From Chryseobacterium indologenes (GTDB lineage: Bacteria > Bacteroidota > Bacteroidia > Flavobacteriales > Weeksellaceae), in the NCBI GenBank assembly GCA_016025055.1, contig CP065590.1:2728001-2792000 (forward strand): a DNA stretch of 64,000 nt, written 5' to 3'. Position 1 is the first letter of the stretch. Every line of letters starts with the position of its first letter. Shown in pieces: positions 1 to 8,265 of the stretch. The notes under the pieces are model-generated. The model was not told the DNA's origin. It saw nothing but the letters and a program-made list of their open reading frames with translations, and did not search any database. The position numbers and the translations under genes are program-made.

Positions 1-92
1 TTGTCGGAATTTCGGCTTGTAAAATAAGAGATTACCAAAAGACCTACAAAATAGACAAAGACAAATAGCAAAAGGATAGTTCCTGGATTCAT
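1..92 (-). CDS. Sodium:solute symporter, N-terminal fragment (runs off window start)
   Basis: An ATG at 92 on the minus strand opens a frame that stays open to the edge of the window, about 30 codons. The peptide begins MNPGTILLLFVFVYFVGLLV and continues ISYFTSRNS. This is one hydrophobic helix followed by the Y-x-T-S-R-N segment typical of the first membrane segment of sodium:solute symporters (SSS family). Only this helix is visible, so the substrate cannot be named. It is divergent from the dehydrogenase at 189, with an AT-rich gap of about 95 bases between them. Confidence 0.6.
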   Translation of the reverse strand, partial: MNPGTILLLFVFVYFVGLLVISYFTSRNSD

Positions 93-188
93 TCTTAATT
101 TTTAAATTTTAGCAAATATATAATTTGATAATTTATTTTTTTAAATTTATAGGGTTTATTTCAGTAATAAATAAATTAAATTTTAAAA

Positions 189-1034
189 ATGGAGACAGAA
201 AAATTAGGATTTATAGGGTTGGGAAGTATGGGACATCCCATGGCTAAGAACTTGGAAAAGGCCGGTTTTTCCCTGGGTGTTTATAACAGAACTGCTGAAA
301 AGGCTGAGGCATTTAAAAATCGGTCGATAGTGTATACAAGTGTTCGGGAACTGGTGGAAAATTCTGATATTATTTTTACAATGTTAACCAATGACGCGGC
401 AGTACGAGCAGTGTACGAAGAAATTCTTTCTGTGGATATTCGTGGTAAACTGTTAATAGACATGAGTACCGTTTCTCCTGAAATCAGTAAAGATATCGCT
501 TCAGCAGTTAAAATAAAAGAAGCCGGCTTTATTGATGCTCCTGTAGCCGGAAGCACCAAACCGGCAGCTGAAGGAACATTAATTATTATGGCCGGAGGAG
601 ATGAAAGAGATGTTTTACGGGCCGAACCTTATTTACAAAAACTGGGAAAAGCAGTTAAGCATCTGGGCGAAAACGGGAAAGGTATTGCCGCAAAATTATC
701 TGTGAATTATTTTATTTCCGCATTATATCAGGGGCTTGCTGAAACGATCTTATTTTCAGACAAATTAGGGATCGAACGAAAAGATATGCTGGAAATTATT
801 AATGAAAGTGCAAGTGGAAGCGGTGCCACCAAGGTAAAAACGCCATTGTTACTTAGTGATGATTATGAGCCTTCATTTGCCCTGGACCTCATGCTGAAAG
901 ATATTCTTCTGGCCAAAAATGCAGGAGCCGATTATCCTTTGTCAAAAACCTTAAGCGAAACGTACCAGGCTGCTCATGATGCAGGATTTGGGGAAGATGA
1001 TGTGATAGGCATTATCAATTATTTGAAACAGTAA
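189..1034 (+). CDS. NAD(P)-dependent beta-hydroxyacid dehydrogenase (3-hydroxyisobutyrate dehydrogenase family)
   Basis: This 281-residue protein has the N-terminal Rossmann motif GFIGLGSMG (7-15). NRT at 33-35 after the second strand usually means NADPH preference. The substrate-binding loop DAPVAGSTKPAAEG lies at 116-129. The catalytic lysine K169 and N173 sit in the G-x-x-G-x-x-x-K-x-x-x-N block. Length and domain order fit the GLYR1/succinic-semialdehyde reductase branch of the family, which reduces small aldehydes and beta-hydroxyacids in the cytosol. The exact substrate cannot be told from sequence. It is a lone plus-strand gene facing a convergent block, with a stem-loop at 1089-1121 between them. 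Confidence 0.88.
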   Translation: METEKLGFIGLGSMGHPMAKNLEKAGFSLGVYNRTAEKAEAFKNRSIVYTSVRELVENSDIIFTMLTNDAAVRAVYEEILSVDIRGKLLIDMSTVSPEISKDIASAVKIKEAGFIDAPVAGSTKPAAEGTLIIMAGGDERDVLRAEPYLQKLGKAVKHLGENGKGIAAKLSVNYFISALYQGLAETILFSDKLGIERKDMLEIINESASGSGATKVKTPLLLSDDYEPSFALDLMLKDILLAKNAGADYPLSKTLSETYQAAHDAGFGEDDVIGIINYLKQ

Positions 1035-1088
1035 ATAGGAAGCAGGTACACAAAACAAACATTGTCAAAGTATTTGTGAGTAAAAATA

Positions 1089-1121
1089 AAACCCTTTCGT
1101 AGATGTACTATGAAAGGGTTT
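1089..1121. terminator. Bidirectional stem-loop between convergent genes
   Basis: Arms aaaccctttc (1089-1098) and gaaagggttt (1112-1121) pair perfectly around a 13-base loop. The minus-strand reading is followed by a T-rich stretch. It lies between the dehydrogenase and the convergent GNAT gene. Confidence 0.6.
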
Positions 1122-1142
1122 ATTGTAGGGTGAAAACAGTGA

Positions 1143-1430
1143 CTAATTCACTAAAACATCCTGAAGTTCAGGACTTTTTTGGAAACTTGCCTTCGCAAAA
1201 GGACAAAGAGGAATGATTTTTTTTCCATTCTTTCGGGCAAAATCTACAGCAGTTAAAAGCATTTCCTTGCCTACACCTTTTCCGTTGTAAGCTTCTTCCA
1301 CTTCAGTGTGGTCGATGATAAATCTTTCTTCTCCGGCCCAGGTGTAGGTCATCATTCCTGCGCGTCTTCCATCTATGAAAGCTTCAAAACTTCCGTGTTT
1401 TTCGTCGTTGTTTTGTTTTACTTCGATCAT
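1143..1430 (-). CDS. Small GNAT-family N-acetyltransferase (YjdJ-like)
   Basis: This 95-residue single-domain GNAT has the family's VEEAYNGKGVGKEML acetyl-CoA loop, with GKGVGK standing in for the Q/R-x-x-G-x-G motif. It also has the C-terminal P-L-C-P-F-A-K-A-S-F block that marks the very short YjdJ-like subgroup (PF14542). The acceptor substrate is unknown. It is the last gene of a tight minus-strand run: OsmC ends one base upstream of its start, and a YjdI-like Fe-S protein follows. E. coli also pairs yjdI and yjdJ, so the association is conserved. A second paralogue lies at 4126. Confidence 0.8.
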   Translation of the reverse strand: MIEVKQNNDEKHGSFEAFIDGRRAGMMTYTWAGEERFIIDHTEVEEAYNGKGVGKEMLLTAVDFARKNGKKIIPLCPFAKASFQKSPELQDVLVN

Positions 1431-1431
1431 G

Positions 1432-1827
1432 TTATGAGAATTTTGTTAGTATTTCTATGTCGTTAGTTAATATTTTATGAACAGGGCAGGCGTCAGCAAT
1501 GGTATGCAGTCTTTTCAACTGCTCTTCATCCAGAATACCTTCGAAGCTGATATCTCTTCTGAAGATGGCTCGTTTGGTCAGCGGAAAATTTTCGAGTTCT
1601 ACCTCTACATTAATATTTTCCACATCCCACTCCTTTCTTTCAATATACATTCTCAATGTTGCTGCTGTACAACTTGCCAGAGAGGTAGCGAGAATTTCCA
1701 AGGGATTAAAGCCTTTGTTTTGACCGCCTTTATCAATAGGCTCGTCTGTGATGATTGTATTGTCACCAGCTGTTACCTCTGTATAATATTTTGTTTTTCC
1801 TAAGCTTGCTTTTACCGTTACCGCCAT
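1432..1827 (-). CDS. OsmC family peroxiredoxin-like protein
   Basis: This 131-residue protein has the two conserved family cysteines: C53 in NPLEILATSLASCTAA and C114 in DACPVHKIL. In OsmC/Ohr proteins these form the thiol centre that reduces organic hydroperoxides, though this YhfA/SACOL-type subgroup has less clear chemistry. It overlaps the Fe-S gene by one base (TAATG at 1827) and precedes the small GNAT, so the three are surely co-transcribed. The neighbours suggest a role in redox or electrophile stress (inference). Confidence 0.87.
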   Translation of the reverse strand: MAVTVKASLGKTKYYTEVTAGDNTIITDEPIDKGGQNKGFNPLEILATSLASCTAATLRMYIERKEWDVENINVEVELENFPLTKRAIFRRDISFEGILDEEQLKRLHTIADACPVHKILTNDIEILTKFS

Positions 1828-2045
1828 TATTGTTTAGTATTGAATTTATAACTTAATGCTCCTGATGGGCATAGATCTATCTGTTTTTTAAGCTCTTCGG
1901 GAGTTGCATTTTCTGCTTTTATCCAAGGCCTGTCTTTAGGATTGTAGACGTTGGGAAGAGTTTTTACGCATATAGCAGAGTGAATACACTTTTTGGGCTG
2001 CCAGATTACTGTGATATCACCGTTAGGATATTCATGTGTTTCCAT
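1827..2045 (-). CDS. Mono-cluster [4Fe-4S] protein, YjdI-like
   Basis: This 72-residue protein matches the YjdI family (Fer4_19). It has the W-x-P-K-K-C-I-H-S-x-x-C-V-K-x-L-P-x-V block with C20 and C26, the R-P-W-I segment, and DLCPSGAL with C59. These cysteines are the candidate cluster ligands. The family is probably an electron carrier in the cytosol but has no assigned partner. It sits between the TMEM175-like gene (1-base gap) and OsmC (1-base overlap). Repeated association with a small GNAT is the only functional hint. Confidence 0.85.
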   Translation of the reverse strand: METHEYPNGDITVIWQPKKCIHSAICVKTLPNVYNPKDRPWIKAENATPEELKKQIDLCPSGALSYKFNTKQ

Positions 2046-2046
2046 A

Positions 2047-2625
2047 TCAATTTTCTTTTAATGATTTTTCGATTCTTCTGTCCGGAATCAGCCATATAAG
2101 AGCCACGATATAATAAAAACCTATGGCAATATAAGGATAAAAAAATGAAGTACCGATGCCCAGGACATAAAAAATAATCGATATATATTCTTTAAATGTA
2201 GAATGTATTGCTTGTTTGAGCTTTGATTCTTCTCCCTCACATCGCATAATGACATATTCCAGGACCGTATATGCGATGGCCGACATAATCAGTCCGATAC
2301 CATACGCAGCAACAGGATTTTTGGCAAAACCGGTCGTTCCGATCCATTCTGTGGCAATAGGCATAAGGGATAGCCAGAACAGCAGATGCAGGTTGGCCCA
2401 AAGAATACTGCCATTCACCTTTTTTACCGTTTGAAATAAATGATGATGATTATTCCAGTAAATTCCTACATAAATAAAACTAAAAATATAAGCCAGAAAT
2501 TTAGGCAATATAGGTTTAAGACTGGACCAGCTGCTTCCTTCCGGTACCTTGAGCTCAAGGACCATGATGGTAATAATGATTGCCAGAACACCATCGCTGA
2601 AAGCCTCCAGTCTTCCTTTAGTCAT
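2047..2625 (-). CDS. TMEM175-like (DUF1211) membrane protein
   Basis: This 192-residue, mostly hydrophobic protein begins with the family signature R-L-E-A-F-S-D-G-V-L-A-I in its first helix. Six helices can be seen: around 8-25, 40-60, 75-95, 105-128, and two near the C-terminus. Family members form potassium-selective channels in which the FSD motif of helix 1 lines the pore. Bacterial members are small like this one. Its start overlaps the end of the FMN reductase gene by 8 bases, so it is translated from the same mRNA. Selectivity is known for the family, not shown here. Confidence 0.85.
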   Translation of the reverse strand: MTKGRLEAFSDGVLAIIITIMVLELKVPEGSSWSSLKPILPKFLAYIFSFIYVGIYWNNHHHLFQTVKKVNGSILWANLHLLFWLSLMPIATEWIGTTGFAKNPVAAYGIGLIMSAIAYTVLEYVIMRCEGEESKLKQAIHSTFKEYISIIFYVLGIGTSFFYPYIAIGFYYIVALIWLIPDRRIEKSLKEN

Positions 2626-3157
2626 GGGATAATACCTGGTTTTTAAAGTTTTCTATTTTAGTTTTAAGGTCAGCAAGCATTTCCGGATTAATTACCCCAC
2701 TTTCAAGGTCAAAATTTTCATAGAACTTCGGAAGTGAAAAGGTATCCTTAATATCTGCTGCAAACTGCGGGAAAAATGTTTTCGCTGTGTTCATTACATT
2801 GCCGCCGCCATAGCCACCCGGAGAAGTACTCATCAGGAGCATGGGTTTGTTTTGAAAAAGCTTTACATTAATTCTTGAAGCCCAATCGAAAACATTTTTA
2901 AAAGCAGCACTGTATGATCTGTTGTGTTCCGCAAGCGAGCAGATAATCACGTCCGATTCTTCAATGGCTTTTAAAAACCGATGTGCTTCATCCGGAAATC
3001 CTTTCTTTTCAAGATCTACAGAGAAAACCGGCATGGTGAAATCATTAAGGTCAAGCAGATTGATTTCTTCATTCTGAAAATCTTTCAGTACAAATTTTAC
3101 CAGCTCACGATTGATCGAAGTAGAAGAAGAACTTCCGGCAAAGGCTACTATTTTCAT
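2618..3157 (-). CDS. NADPH-dependent FMN reductase family protein
   Basis: This 179-residue flavodoxin-like protein has the FMN phosphate loop AGSSSSTSINRELV at residues 6-19. The block EHNRSYSAAFKNVFDWASR matches the family's P-E-Y-N-x-S-x-x-x-x-L-K-N-x-x-D-W segment, with the usual proline-glutamate-tyrosine start degraded to EHNR. Members reduce quinones, azo dyes or flavins with NAD(P)H. The pirin gene lies 15 bases upstream and the TMEM175-like gene overlaps downstream, which places it inside the redox operon. Its specific acceptor is unknown. Confidence 0.83.
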   Translation of the reverse strand: MKIVAFAGSSSSTSINRELVKFVLKDFQNEEINLLDLNDFTMPVFSVDLEKKGFPDEAHRFLKAIEESDVIICSLAEHNRSYSAAFKNVFDWASRINVKLFQNKPMLLMSTSPGGYGGGNVMNTAKTFFPQFAADIKDTFSLPKFYENFDLESGVINPEMLADLKTKIENFKNQVLSHD

Positions 3158-3172
3158 GGTTTCGGATCGGAT

Positions 3173-4072
3173 TTATTTTCTGTTTAAAATTGCTTTGGGA
3201 AGAGGTACATATTCCTGATCATCGCCGGGAACCAGAGGGAACGCATCATGGTTCTGATCATTCCAGTTTACCTTTGCCTGATCAATGATTTCTTTGTCAG
3301 AATTGACAAAATTCCAGAATATAAAACGTTCCTCATCAAACGGCTCACCACCGAAAAGATAGACCGTACCATTTTCACTCATGTCAAATTCACAAAGCTT
3401 TGTGTCTTTGGCAATCATTAATTGTTTTGAACCATAGGAATTTCCTTCAGTGGTTACCGTTCCGTCCAGAACATACATGGCTGCTTCACCATAAAGGTCT
3501 TTTCCGATGCTTATTTTTTTCGGTTCCTTTGTTTTGATTTCAAGGAAGAATAATTTACTGTGAACAGGAACCGGAGATTTTTTTCCGAATGCCTCACCGG
3601 CAATTAATTTATACTGAATTCCATCTTCTTCCCAAACCGGAATATCGTCAGCTTCAATATGGCTAAAAGTAGGCTCAGACTGTTCAAGATGTTTAGGTAA
3701 TCCTACCCAGATCTGAAATCCGTGAAGCCTCTTATCACTGTGTCTGAGATATTCAGGGGTTCTTTCTGAATGTACAACTCCTTTTCCGGCCGTCATCCAG
3801 TTGACAGCGCCGGGTTTTATTTCAATAGCGCTTCCGATACTGTCTCTGTGAAAAATAGATCCTTCAAGTAAATATGTTAACGTAGACAACCCGATGTGAG
3901 GATGCGGAGGAACGTCAAGGTTCTGATAATCCTTTAGTTCAGAGGGGCCCATATGATCAATAAATACAAAAGGTCCAACAGCTCTTTTTTCACGGAAAGG
4001 AAGAAGTCTTCCTACCAGAAAGTTTCCTATATCTGCTGCTTTTTCTTCGATGATAAGTCCAATATTTGACAT
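3173..4072 (-). CDS. Pirin family protein (bicupin)
   Basis: This 299-residue bicupin has all four pirin metal ligands in the N-terminal cupin: H57 and H59 in PPHPHIG, then H101 and E103 in GVVHSERTPE. The C-terminal cupin starts near residue 160. Bacterial pirins include quercetin dioxygenases and redox sensors, so the activity is open. It heads the tight minus-strand cluster that runs down to 1143. A second, clearly different pirin lies at 4673-5548. Two pirins this close suggests specialised rather than redundant roles (inference). Confidence 0.88.
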   Translation of the reverse strand: MSNIGLIIEEKAADIGNFLVGRLLPFREKRAVGPFVFIDHMGPSELKDYQNLDVPPHPHIGLSTLTYLLEGSIFHRDSIGSAIEIKPGAVNWMTAGKGVVHSERTPEYLRHSDKRLHGFQIWVGLPKHLEQSEPTFSHIEADDIPVWEEDGIQYKLIAGEAFGKKSPVPVHSKLFFLEIKTKEPKKISIGKDLYGEAAMYVLDGTVTTEGNSYGSKQLMIAKDTKLCEFDMSENGTVYLFGGEPFDEERFIFWNFVNSDKEIIDQAKVNWNDQNHDAFPLVPGDDQEYVPLPKAILNRK

Positions 4073-4125
4073 AATAATGTAGTACGTTTTTTTAAGTGTT
4101 TATTTAAATTGAGTAGGGCTGAAAC

Positions 4126-4437
4126 TTAAAGTTTATCGTATCCCTCAAACTTTTCGTCAACAATACGTTTCCACTCAGGATGTTTTTTGATAAATGCAAA
4201 AACATATGGGCAGAATGGTAATAGTTTTTTGCCACTTTCTTCAATATAATGTAAGGTTTTTTCAACCACTGCAGCCGCAGCTCCCGTTCCTGCCAGTTCG
4301 GGTTCAGCTTCTGTATGGATCAAAGCAATCTGGTGAGTTGTTTCACGATAGTCGATAAAGGCATAATGGCCGTTGAATTCTATTTCAAATCTTTTATCTG
4401 CTTTTACCAGAGGTATATTTTCAAAGTCTTGTTTCAT
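4126..4437 (-). CDS. Small GNAT-family N-acetyltransferase (YjdJ-like), second copy
   Basis: This 103-residue relative of the 1143 protein has the compact YjdJ-type layout. The acetyl-CoA loop is AELAGTGAAAAVV, and the C-terminal block is KKLLPFCPYVFAFIKKHPEW. Identity with the first copy is limited mostly to these motifs, so this is not a recent duplication. It lies 53 bases upstream of the pirin gene and may begin the same operon. The acceptor substrate is unknown. Confidence 0.8.
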   Translation of the reverse strand: MKQDFENIPLVKADKRFEIEFNGHYAFIDYRETTHQIALIHTEAEPELAGTGAAAAVVEKTLHYIEESGKKLLPFCPYVFAFIKKHPEWKRIVDEKFEGYDKL

Positions 4438-4485
4438 AATTTTTTAATAAAAGGTAAGTCACTTCAGGTTGTATAACCGAAAATT

Positions 4486-4518
4486 AAACCTAACAGGTTT
4501 CTGAAACCTGTTAGGTTT
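4486..4518. repeat. Perfect 15-bp hairpin repeat (aaacct...aggttt type)
   Basis: Arms aaacctaacaggttt (4486-4500) and aaacctgttaggttt (4504-4518) are exact reverse complements around a 3-base loop. Each arm is itself nearly palindromic (aaacct/aggttt). A related hairpin follows at 4552. It lies between the second GNAT and the second pirin, both on the minus strand. Confidence 0.75.
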
Positions 4519-4551
4519 GTTTATGATACGTCAGAATAAAGTTACTGAGTA

Positions 4552-4587
4552 ATAAACCTCATAGGTTTGAAAATCTATAAGGTTTAT
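4552..4587. repeat. Second, imperfect hairpin of the same type
   Basis: Arms ataaacctcataggttt (4552-4568) and aaatctataaggtttat (4571-4587) pair at 15 of 17 positions around a 2-base loop. It keeps the aaacct/aggttt core of the hairpin at 4486. Together the two fill most of the 235-base gap between genes. Confidence 0.7.
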
Positions 4588-4672
4588 CATTGGTATTAAT
4601 CTTTATTCAACATAATTAAATATAAAGTTAATAAAAAAGGAATAACCAAAGATTAAGATAAATTTAATTTTA

Positions 4673-5548
4673 CTAATCTTCCAGATAACCGAATTTTCCG
4701 GTGTTGAAATCTTCAAAAGCCTGCATAATCTCCTCTCTCGAATTCATGACAAATGGGCCGTGAGGATAAATGGGTTCATTAATCGGCTCACCACTGATGA
4801 TTAAGATCACCGAATCTTCATTTGCTTCAATGGTGAAAGTTTCTCCTTCATTTTTAAACAAAGCAAAGTGATCTGCTTTTACATGTTCTTCACCGTTGAT
4901 CACGATATTTCCCTCGATCACCAAAGCCGCTGTGTTGAAATGAGCAGGGAAGTTAAATGTTGCTTTTCCTCCGGCTTTAAGTTTTGCGTTCATCATATGG
5001 ACAGGAGTGAATGTGGTTGCCGGACCTTTATGCCCTTCATATTCACCTGCAATAATTTCTATGAATCCGTTATCGTTCAGGTCTACTTTCTCCATTTTGG
5101 AGTTTTCAATAGCCTGGTATTTCGGACTGCTCATTTTATCTTTTGCCGGAAGATTGACCCAAAGTTGGACCATTTGGAAAATTCCACCGTTCTTTGCCCA
5201 TTCTGTTTCATGGTATTCTTTGTGAAGAACACCCTTTGCTGCGGTCATCCATTGTACATCTCCTTCTCCGATGATGCCGCCTCCGCCCGCACTGTCATGA
5301 TGTTCTACTTTTCCGCTGTACGCAATGGTGACCGTTTCAAAACCTCTGTGCGGATGAACTCCCACTCCTCTGGGTCTGTCTGAACCATTGAAATGAAATT
5401 TTGAATTATAATCCAGCATAATAAACGGATCCATTCTTTTCATATCTAAACCGTGTACGCCCGGAATAAAATTATGAACTCTAAAACCGTCGCCTACAAA
5501 ATGCGCAGGTCTTGGAGATACTACGATTTCTACTTTTTTAGTTGCCAT
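4673..5548 (-). CDS. Pirin family protein, second paralogue
   Basis: This 291-residue pirin has metal ligands H65 and H67 in GVHPHRGFETVT, then H109 and E111 in GVLHKEYHE. A glycine-rich loop (GGGGIIGEGD, about 88-97) precedes the second ligand pair. The C-terminal half ends with GEPINEPIYPHGPFVMNS, typical of the YhaK/YhhW branch, whose E. coli member has quercetinase activity. A TAnnTTTG promoter at 5571-5578 suggests it starts its own transcript, with a leader of roughly 20 bases. Confidence 0.88.
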   Translation of the reverse strand: MATKKVEIVVSPRPAHFVGDGFRVHNFIPGVHGLDMKRMDPFIMLDYNSKFHFNGSDRPRGVGVHPHRGFETVTIAYSGKVEHHDSAGGGGIIGEGDVQWMTAAKGVLHKEYHETEWAKNGGIFQMVQLWVNLPAKDKMSSPKYQAIENSKMEKVDLNDNGFIEIIAGEYEGHKGPATTFTPVHMMNAKLKAGGKATFNFPAHFNTAALVIEGNIVINGEEHVKADHFALFKNEGETFTIEANEDSVILIISGEPINEPIYPHGPFVMNSREEIMQAFEDFNTGKFGYLED

Positions 5549-5570
5549 AATATTGTTGATTTTATATATA

Positions 5571-5578
5571 CAAAGGTA
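5571..5578 (-). promoter_or_regulatory. -7 promoter element of the pirin gene
   Basis: The minus strand reads TACCTTTG, a full match to the Bacteroidota -7 consensus TAnnTTTG, 22 bases before the pirin ATG at 5548. Confidence 0.6.
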
Positions 5579-5682
5579 GCATCCTTATATGGCAAAGGCA
5601 TTGATCTGTGATAAGTTCGCAGACACCCGAAATAATGAAAAAGGAAAAGAAAAATTACAGGTTACAATTTCTTTTCTGAAAG

Positions 5683-7085
5683 TTAATCATCTTTGGATTT
5701 CATGTTCTTTCCATCTGAAATATGAAGTCTTCTGAAAACAAATCCTGATAAAATCGTTAATATTCCTACCGTAAGAAACGTATACCGGAAGGCATTGTGG
5801 ATTTCTCCTTCGATGAGGTCTGTGCTTTCAAATAATTTTAAAACAATAAGCCCGAACGCAATCCCGAAACCGATAGCCAGCTGCTGATTTACCGATATCA
5901 GAGAATTACCGCTACTGGTCTGAAAATTGCGCAGATCAGCAATAGAAATGGTATTCATGGAAGTAAACTGAATAGAGTTGAAAAATCCTAAGACGGCAAT
6001 AATAGGTACAAACCAATATAAAGAGGTATGAATATCAGGAATGGCAAGCAGACAAATTAGGGTTCCGATAATAAATGTATTCATCATTAACGTCTGACGA
6101 TATCCGTATTTATCAAGAATTTTAATAACGGATGATTTCCCGAAAATAGCCGTTAAAGCCATCGGTGCAATAATCCAGCCAGAAGTTACTGCGGATTGTT
6201 TATACGCAATCTGAATCATCAGGGGAAGAAGTAACGGGACGGAACTGATCCCTAATCTTGTCGCCAGGTTTCCCACAATTCCTACCCGGAAAGTTCTTAC
6301 CTGAAACAGGTCCAAAGGAAAAATAGGATGGCCTCCTCTTTTTGCATGCTTATAATAATAATAGAGAAAGAGGAATCCGAGGATAAATACCACAAGAACC
6401 GGTGTAATATTCTGCATGTCTCCGAACAGTTCCAGCGAAATTGAGAGCAGAAGAGAGGCGGCAGCAAAAATCAAAAACCCTTTTAGATCAAAATCTACAT
6501 CATCGGATTTATAATTGGGCATAAATTTTAGACCTAAAACAATTCCCAGAAATCCAATAGGAATATTGATCAGGAATATCCAGTGCCACGAAAGATAATC
6601 TACCATATATCCACCGACTAAGGGGCCAAGTACCGGTCCGATAAGAGCAGGAATAATGGCGAAGTTCATCGCCTTTAGCAGCTCACTTTTGTCAAAGGTT
6701 TTTATCAGGGCCAGTTTTCCGACCGGGGTCATCAGGCTTCCGCCGACTCCCTGAATAACCCTTGAAATAACGAGATGGGTAAGGTTTTGAGATAATGAAC
6801 AGAATAAAGAACCCAGACTGAAAAGTATCAGTGAAACAATAAATACCTTTTTGTTCCGAAACGGTCTGCCAAAAAACCACTGGCAGGCATAAAAACGGCT
6901 AGTGTCAGTACATAGCTGATAATCGCATTCTGCATATTAAGCGGTGATTCGTGAAGGTCCTTGGCAATGGAGGGTAACGAAGTATTCAGGATGGTGGAGT
7001 CCAGCATTTGCATAAAAATAGCGGTAGCCAGAATCAAGGGAAGAATTTTCTTTACGGACGTCTGTTGTGAGTTAGTATCTGTCAT
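5683..7085 (-). CDS. DHA2-family MFS drug exporter, broken by a homopolymer frameshift
   Basis: The first 80 codons (from ATG 7085) encode helix 1-2 and motif [11 protein letters not shown]. The frame then stops early with YLLFH. The other frame resumes directly as [16 protein letters not shown] and runs to 5683. The shift lies at the T run 6848-6852 (A5 on the coding strand, where A6 restores GTKKVFIV). Reconstructed length is about 467 residues, normal for EmrB/QacA-type 14-helix exporters. [23 protein letters not shown] is a clear DHA2 signature. Substrate is unknown, and no regulator or EmrA-like partner is adjacent. A sequencing error is likelier than a true pseudogene. Confidence 0.85.
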
Positions 7086-7190
7086 GTTGTACAGACCGGG
7101 ATCTTTACAATTCCCGGACTTATTTTATGTGGAGAAAAGGCTTGCTTTAAGCTATTTCAATCTTTAGATAAAGAAATCCATATAAAATTA

Positions 7191-7222
7191 AAAAAGTCCT
7201 GCGAAATATCACAGGACTTTTT
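7191..7222 (-). terminator. Rho-independent terminator of the exported-protein gene
   Basis: Arms aaaaagtcctg (7191-7201) and caggacttttt (7212-7222) form an 11-bp stem with a 10-base loop and flanking A/T runs. It lies just past the stop codon at 7226. Confidence 0.75.
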
Positions 7223-7225
7223 GAT

Positions 7226-8038
7226 TTATTTTCTTGGTTTTTCTACTCCTTTCCATTCATCACCGGCTTTTTTGTACTGGCTTAATGTAAATGTTTTGAA
7301 ATCCTTGGTTTTGTATTCAATATTGTCTGTATTCTGCTCAAATGGCATGATATAATAGTAATCAAGGTCTGTTTTATCAGATTTGTTCCCTTTTTTTACA
7401 GAAGGTACATACTTGGAAAATTTATAACCAGGAAGATATTGTCTCAATCTTGTATAAAATGATTTATCGTCTTTTTCACTAGGGATGATGTCTACGATAT
7501 TCAAATCATCTTTTTTCTTATCGATCCACAGATAGTATGTTTTCTCTTCCCCCATGTTTCTGTTGAATGAGTTGAAAGCAAACAATTCTTTTGGAACCAG
7601 TTCCTTGATTTTCTCAGGATCCACTTTAGTGTAATATTGTCCTTTTGAAGGGTCAACATAAGTTTCCAGATTGTACATCAGAACAGAATTGTTTTCAAAT
7701 TTTTTATTTTTAAAATATTGATTTAAAGATAATTCTGCAGTTGCTCTCAATTCCTTGCCCCTGTCATCAAGCTTTTTCGTAGGATTCTGGGGATTTACAT
7801 ATTTTACAAATTCATATAAAACAACAGGTTTTATATCTTTTAAATGGGGATAGGTTTTAAGCTGTTCTGCTTTTACCAACCAGTAAAATTGTTGATAGTA
7901 ATCATCTTTATCAGCATCTTTCACACTTTTATAAGCTAAAGCAAGCTTTTTAGAATTCAGATACTTGCCGTATTTTCCTTGTCCGAAGGCGAAACTTATG
8001 GATAATAAGGCAAATAAAACAGTAAGGTTTCTTCTCAT
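7226..8038 (-). CDS. Exported protein of unknown function
   Basis: This 270-residue protein begins with a signal peptide (MRRNLTVLFALLSISFAFGQ, cleavage likely after FG or GQ). The mature part is rich in Lys, Asp and Tyr and starts with repeated lysine-tyrosine motifs. I see no catalytic motif and no lipobox cysteine, so it is probably soluble in the periplasm or secreted. It has its own terminator and stands alone between the exporter and asnB. I do not recognise the family. Similar small exported proteins are common in Chryseobacterium. Confidence 0.7.
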   Translation of the reverse strand: MRRNLTVLFALLSISFAFGQGKYGKYLNSKKLALAYKSVKDADKDDYYQQFYWLVKAEQLKTYPHLKDIKPVVLYEFVKYVNPQNPTKKLDDRGKELRATAELSLNQYFKNKKFENNSVLMYNLETYVDPSKGQYYTKVDPEKIKELVPKELFAFNSFNRNMGEEKTYYLWIDKKKDDLNIVDIIPSEKDDKSFYTRLRQYLPGYKFSKYVPSVKKGNKSDKTDLDYYYIMPFEQNTDNIEYKTKDFKTFTLSQYKKAGDEWKGVEKPRK

Positions 8039-8144
8039 TTTTTTTATAATTGATATTTTCGTTTTCCAAATATAATTATTTATTAGATATTATTTCTGAT
8101 TGTGAGTTAAATTATGCCATATTATTGTCGTTAATTCAAGAAAA

Positions 8145-8166
8145 AATCCTGTATTGCTACAGGATT
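8145..8166 (-). terminator. Terminator downstream of asnB
   Basis: Arms aatcctgta (8145-8153) and tacaggatt (8158-8166) have a 4-base loop, followed by a T run on the minus strand. It lies 100 bases past the asnB stop. Confidence 0.65.
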
Positions 8167-8265
8167 GATAAATTTTATATATCTGAACTCAGATCGTAAA
8201 AGCTGAACCCATGTAAATAGAGAAAACACAATCATTTACAGTAAACATCATATTCTCATTTTCAA

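Noticed and set aside
4868..5383. 171-residue open frame on the plus strand
   Set aside because: It lies wholly opposite the pirin gene, is Cys/Phe/His-rich in a manner typical of antisense reading, and has no promoter motif.
6692..6880. 62-residue minus-strand frame over the exporter break
   Set aside because: It is the third frame across the MFS gene. Neither flanking piece of the real protein is in it.
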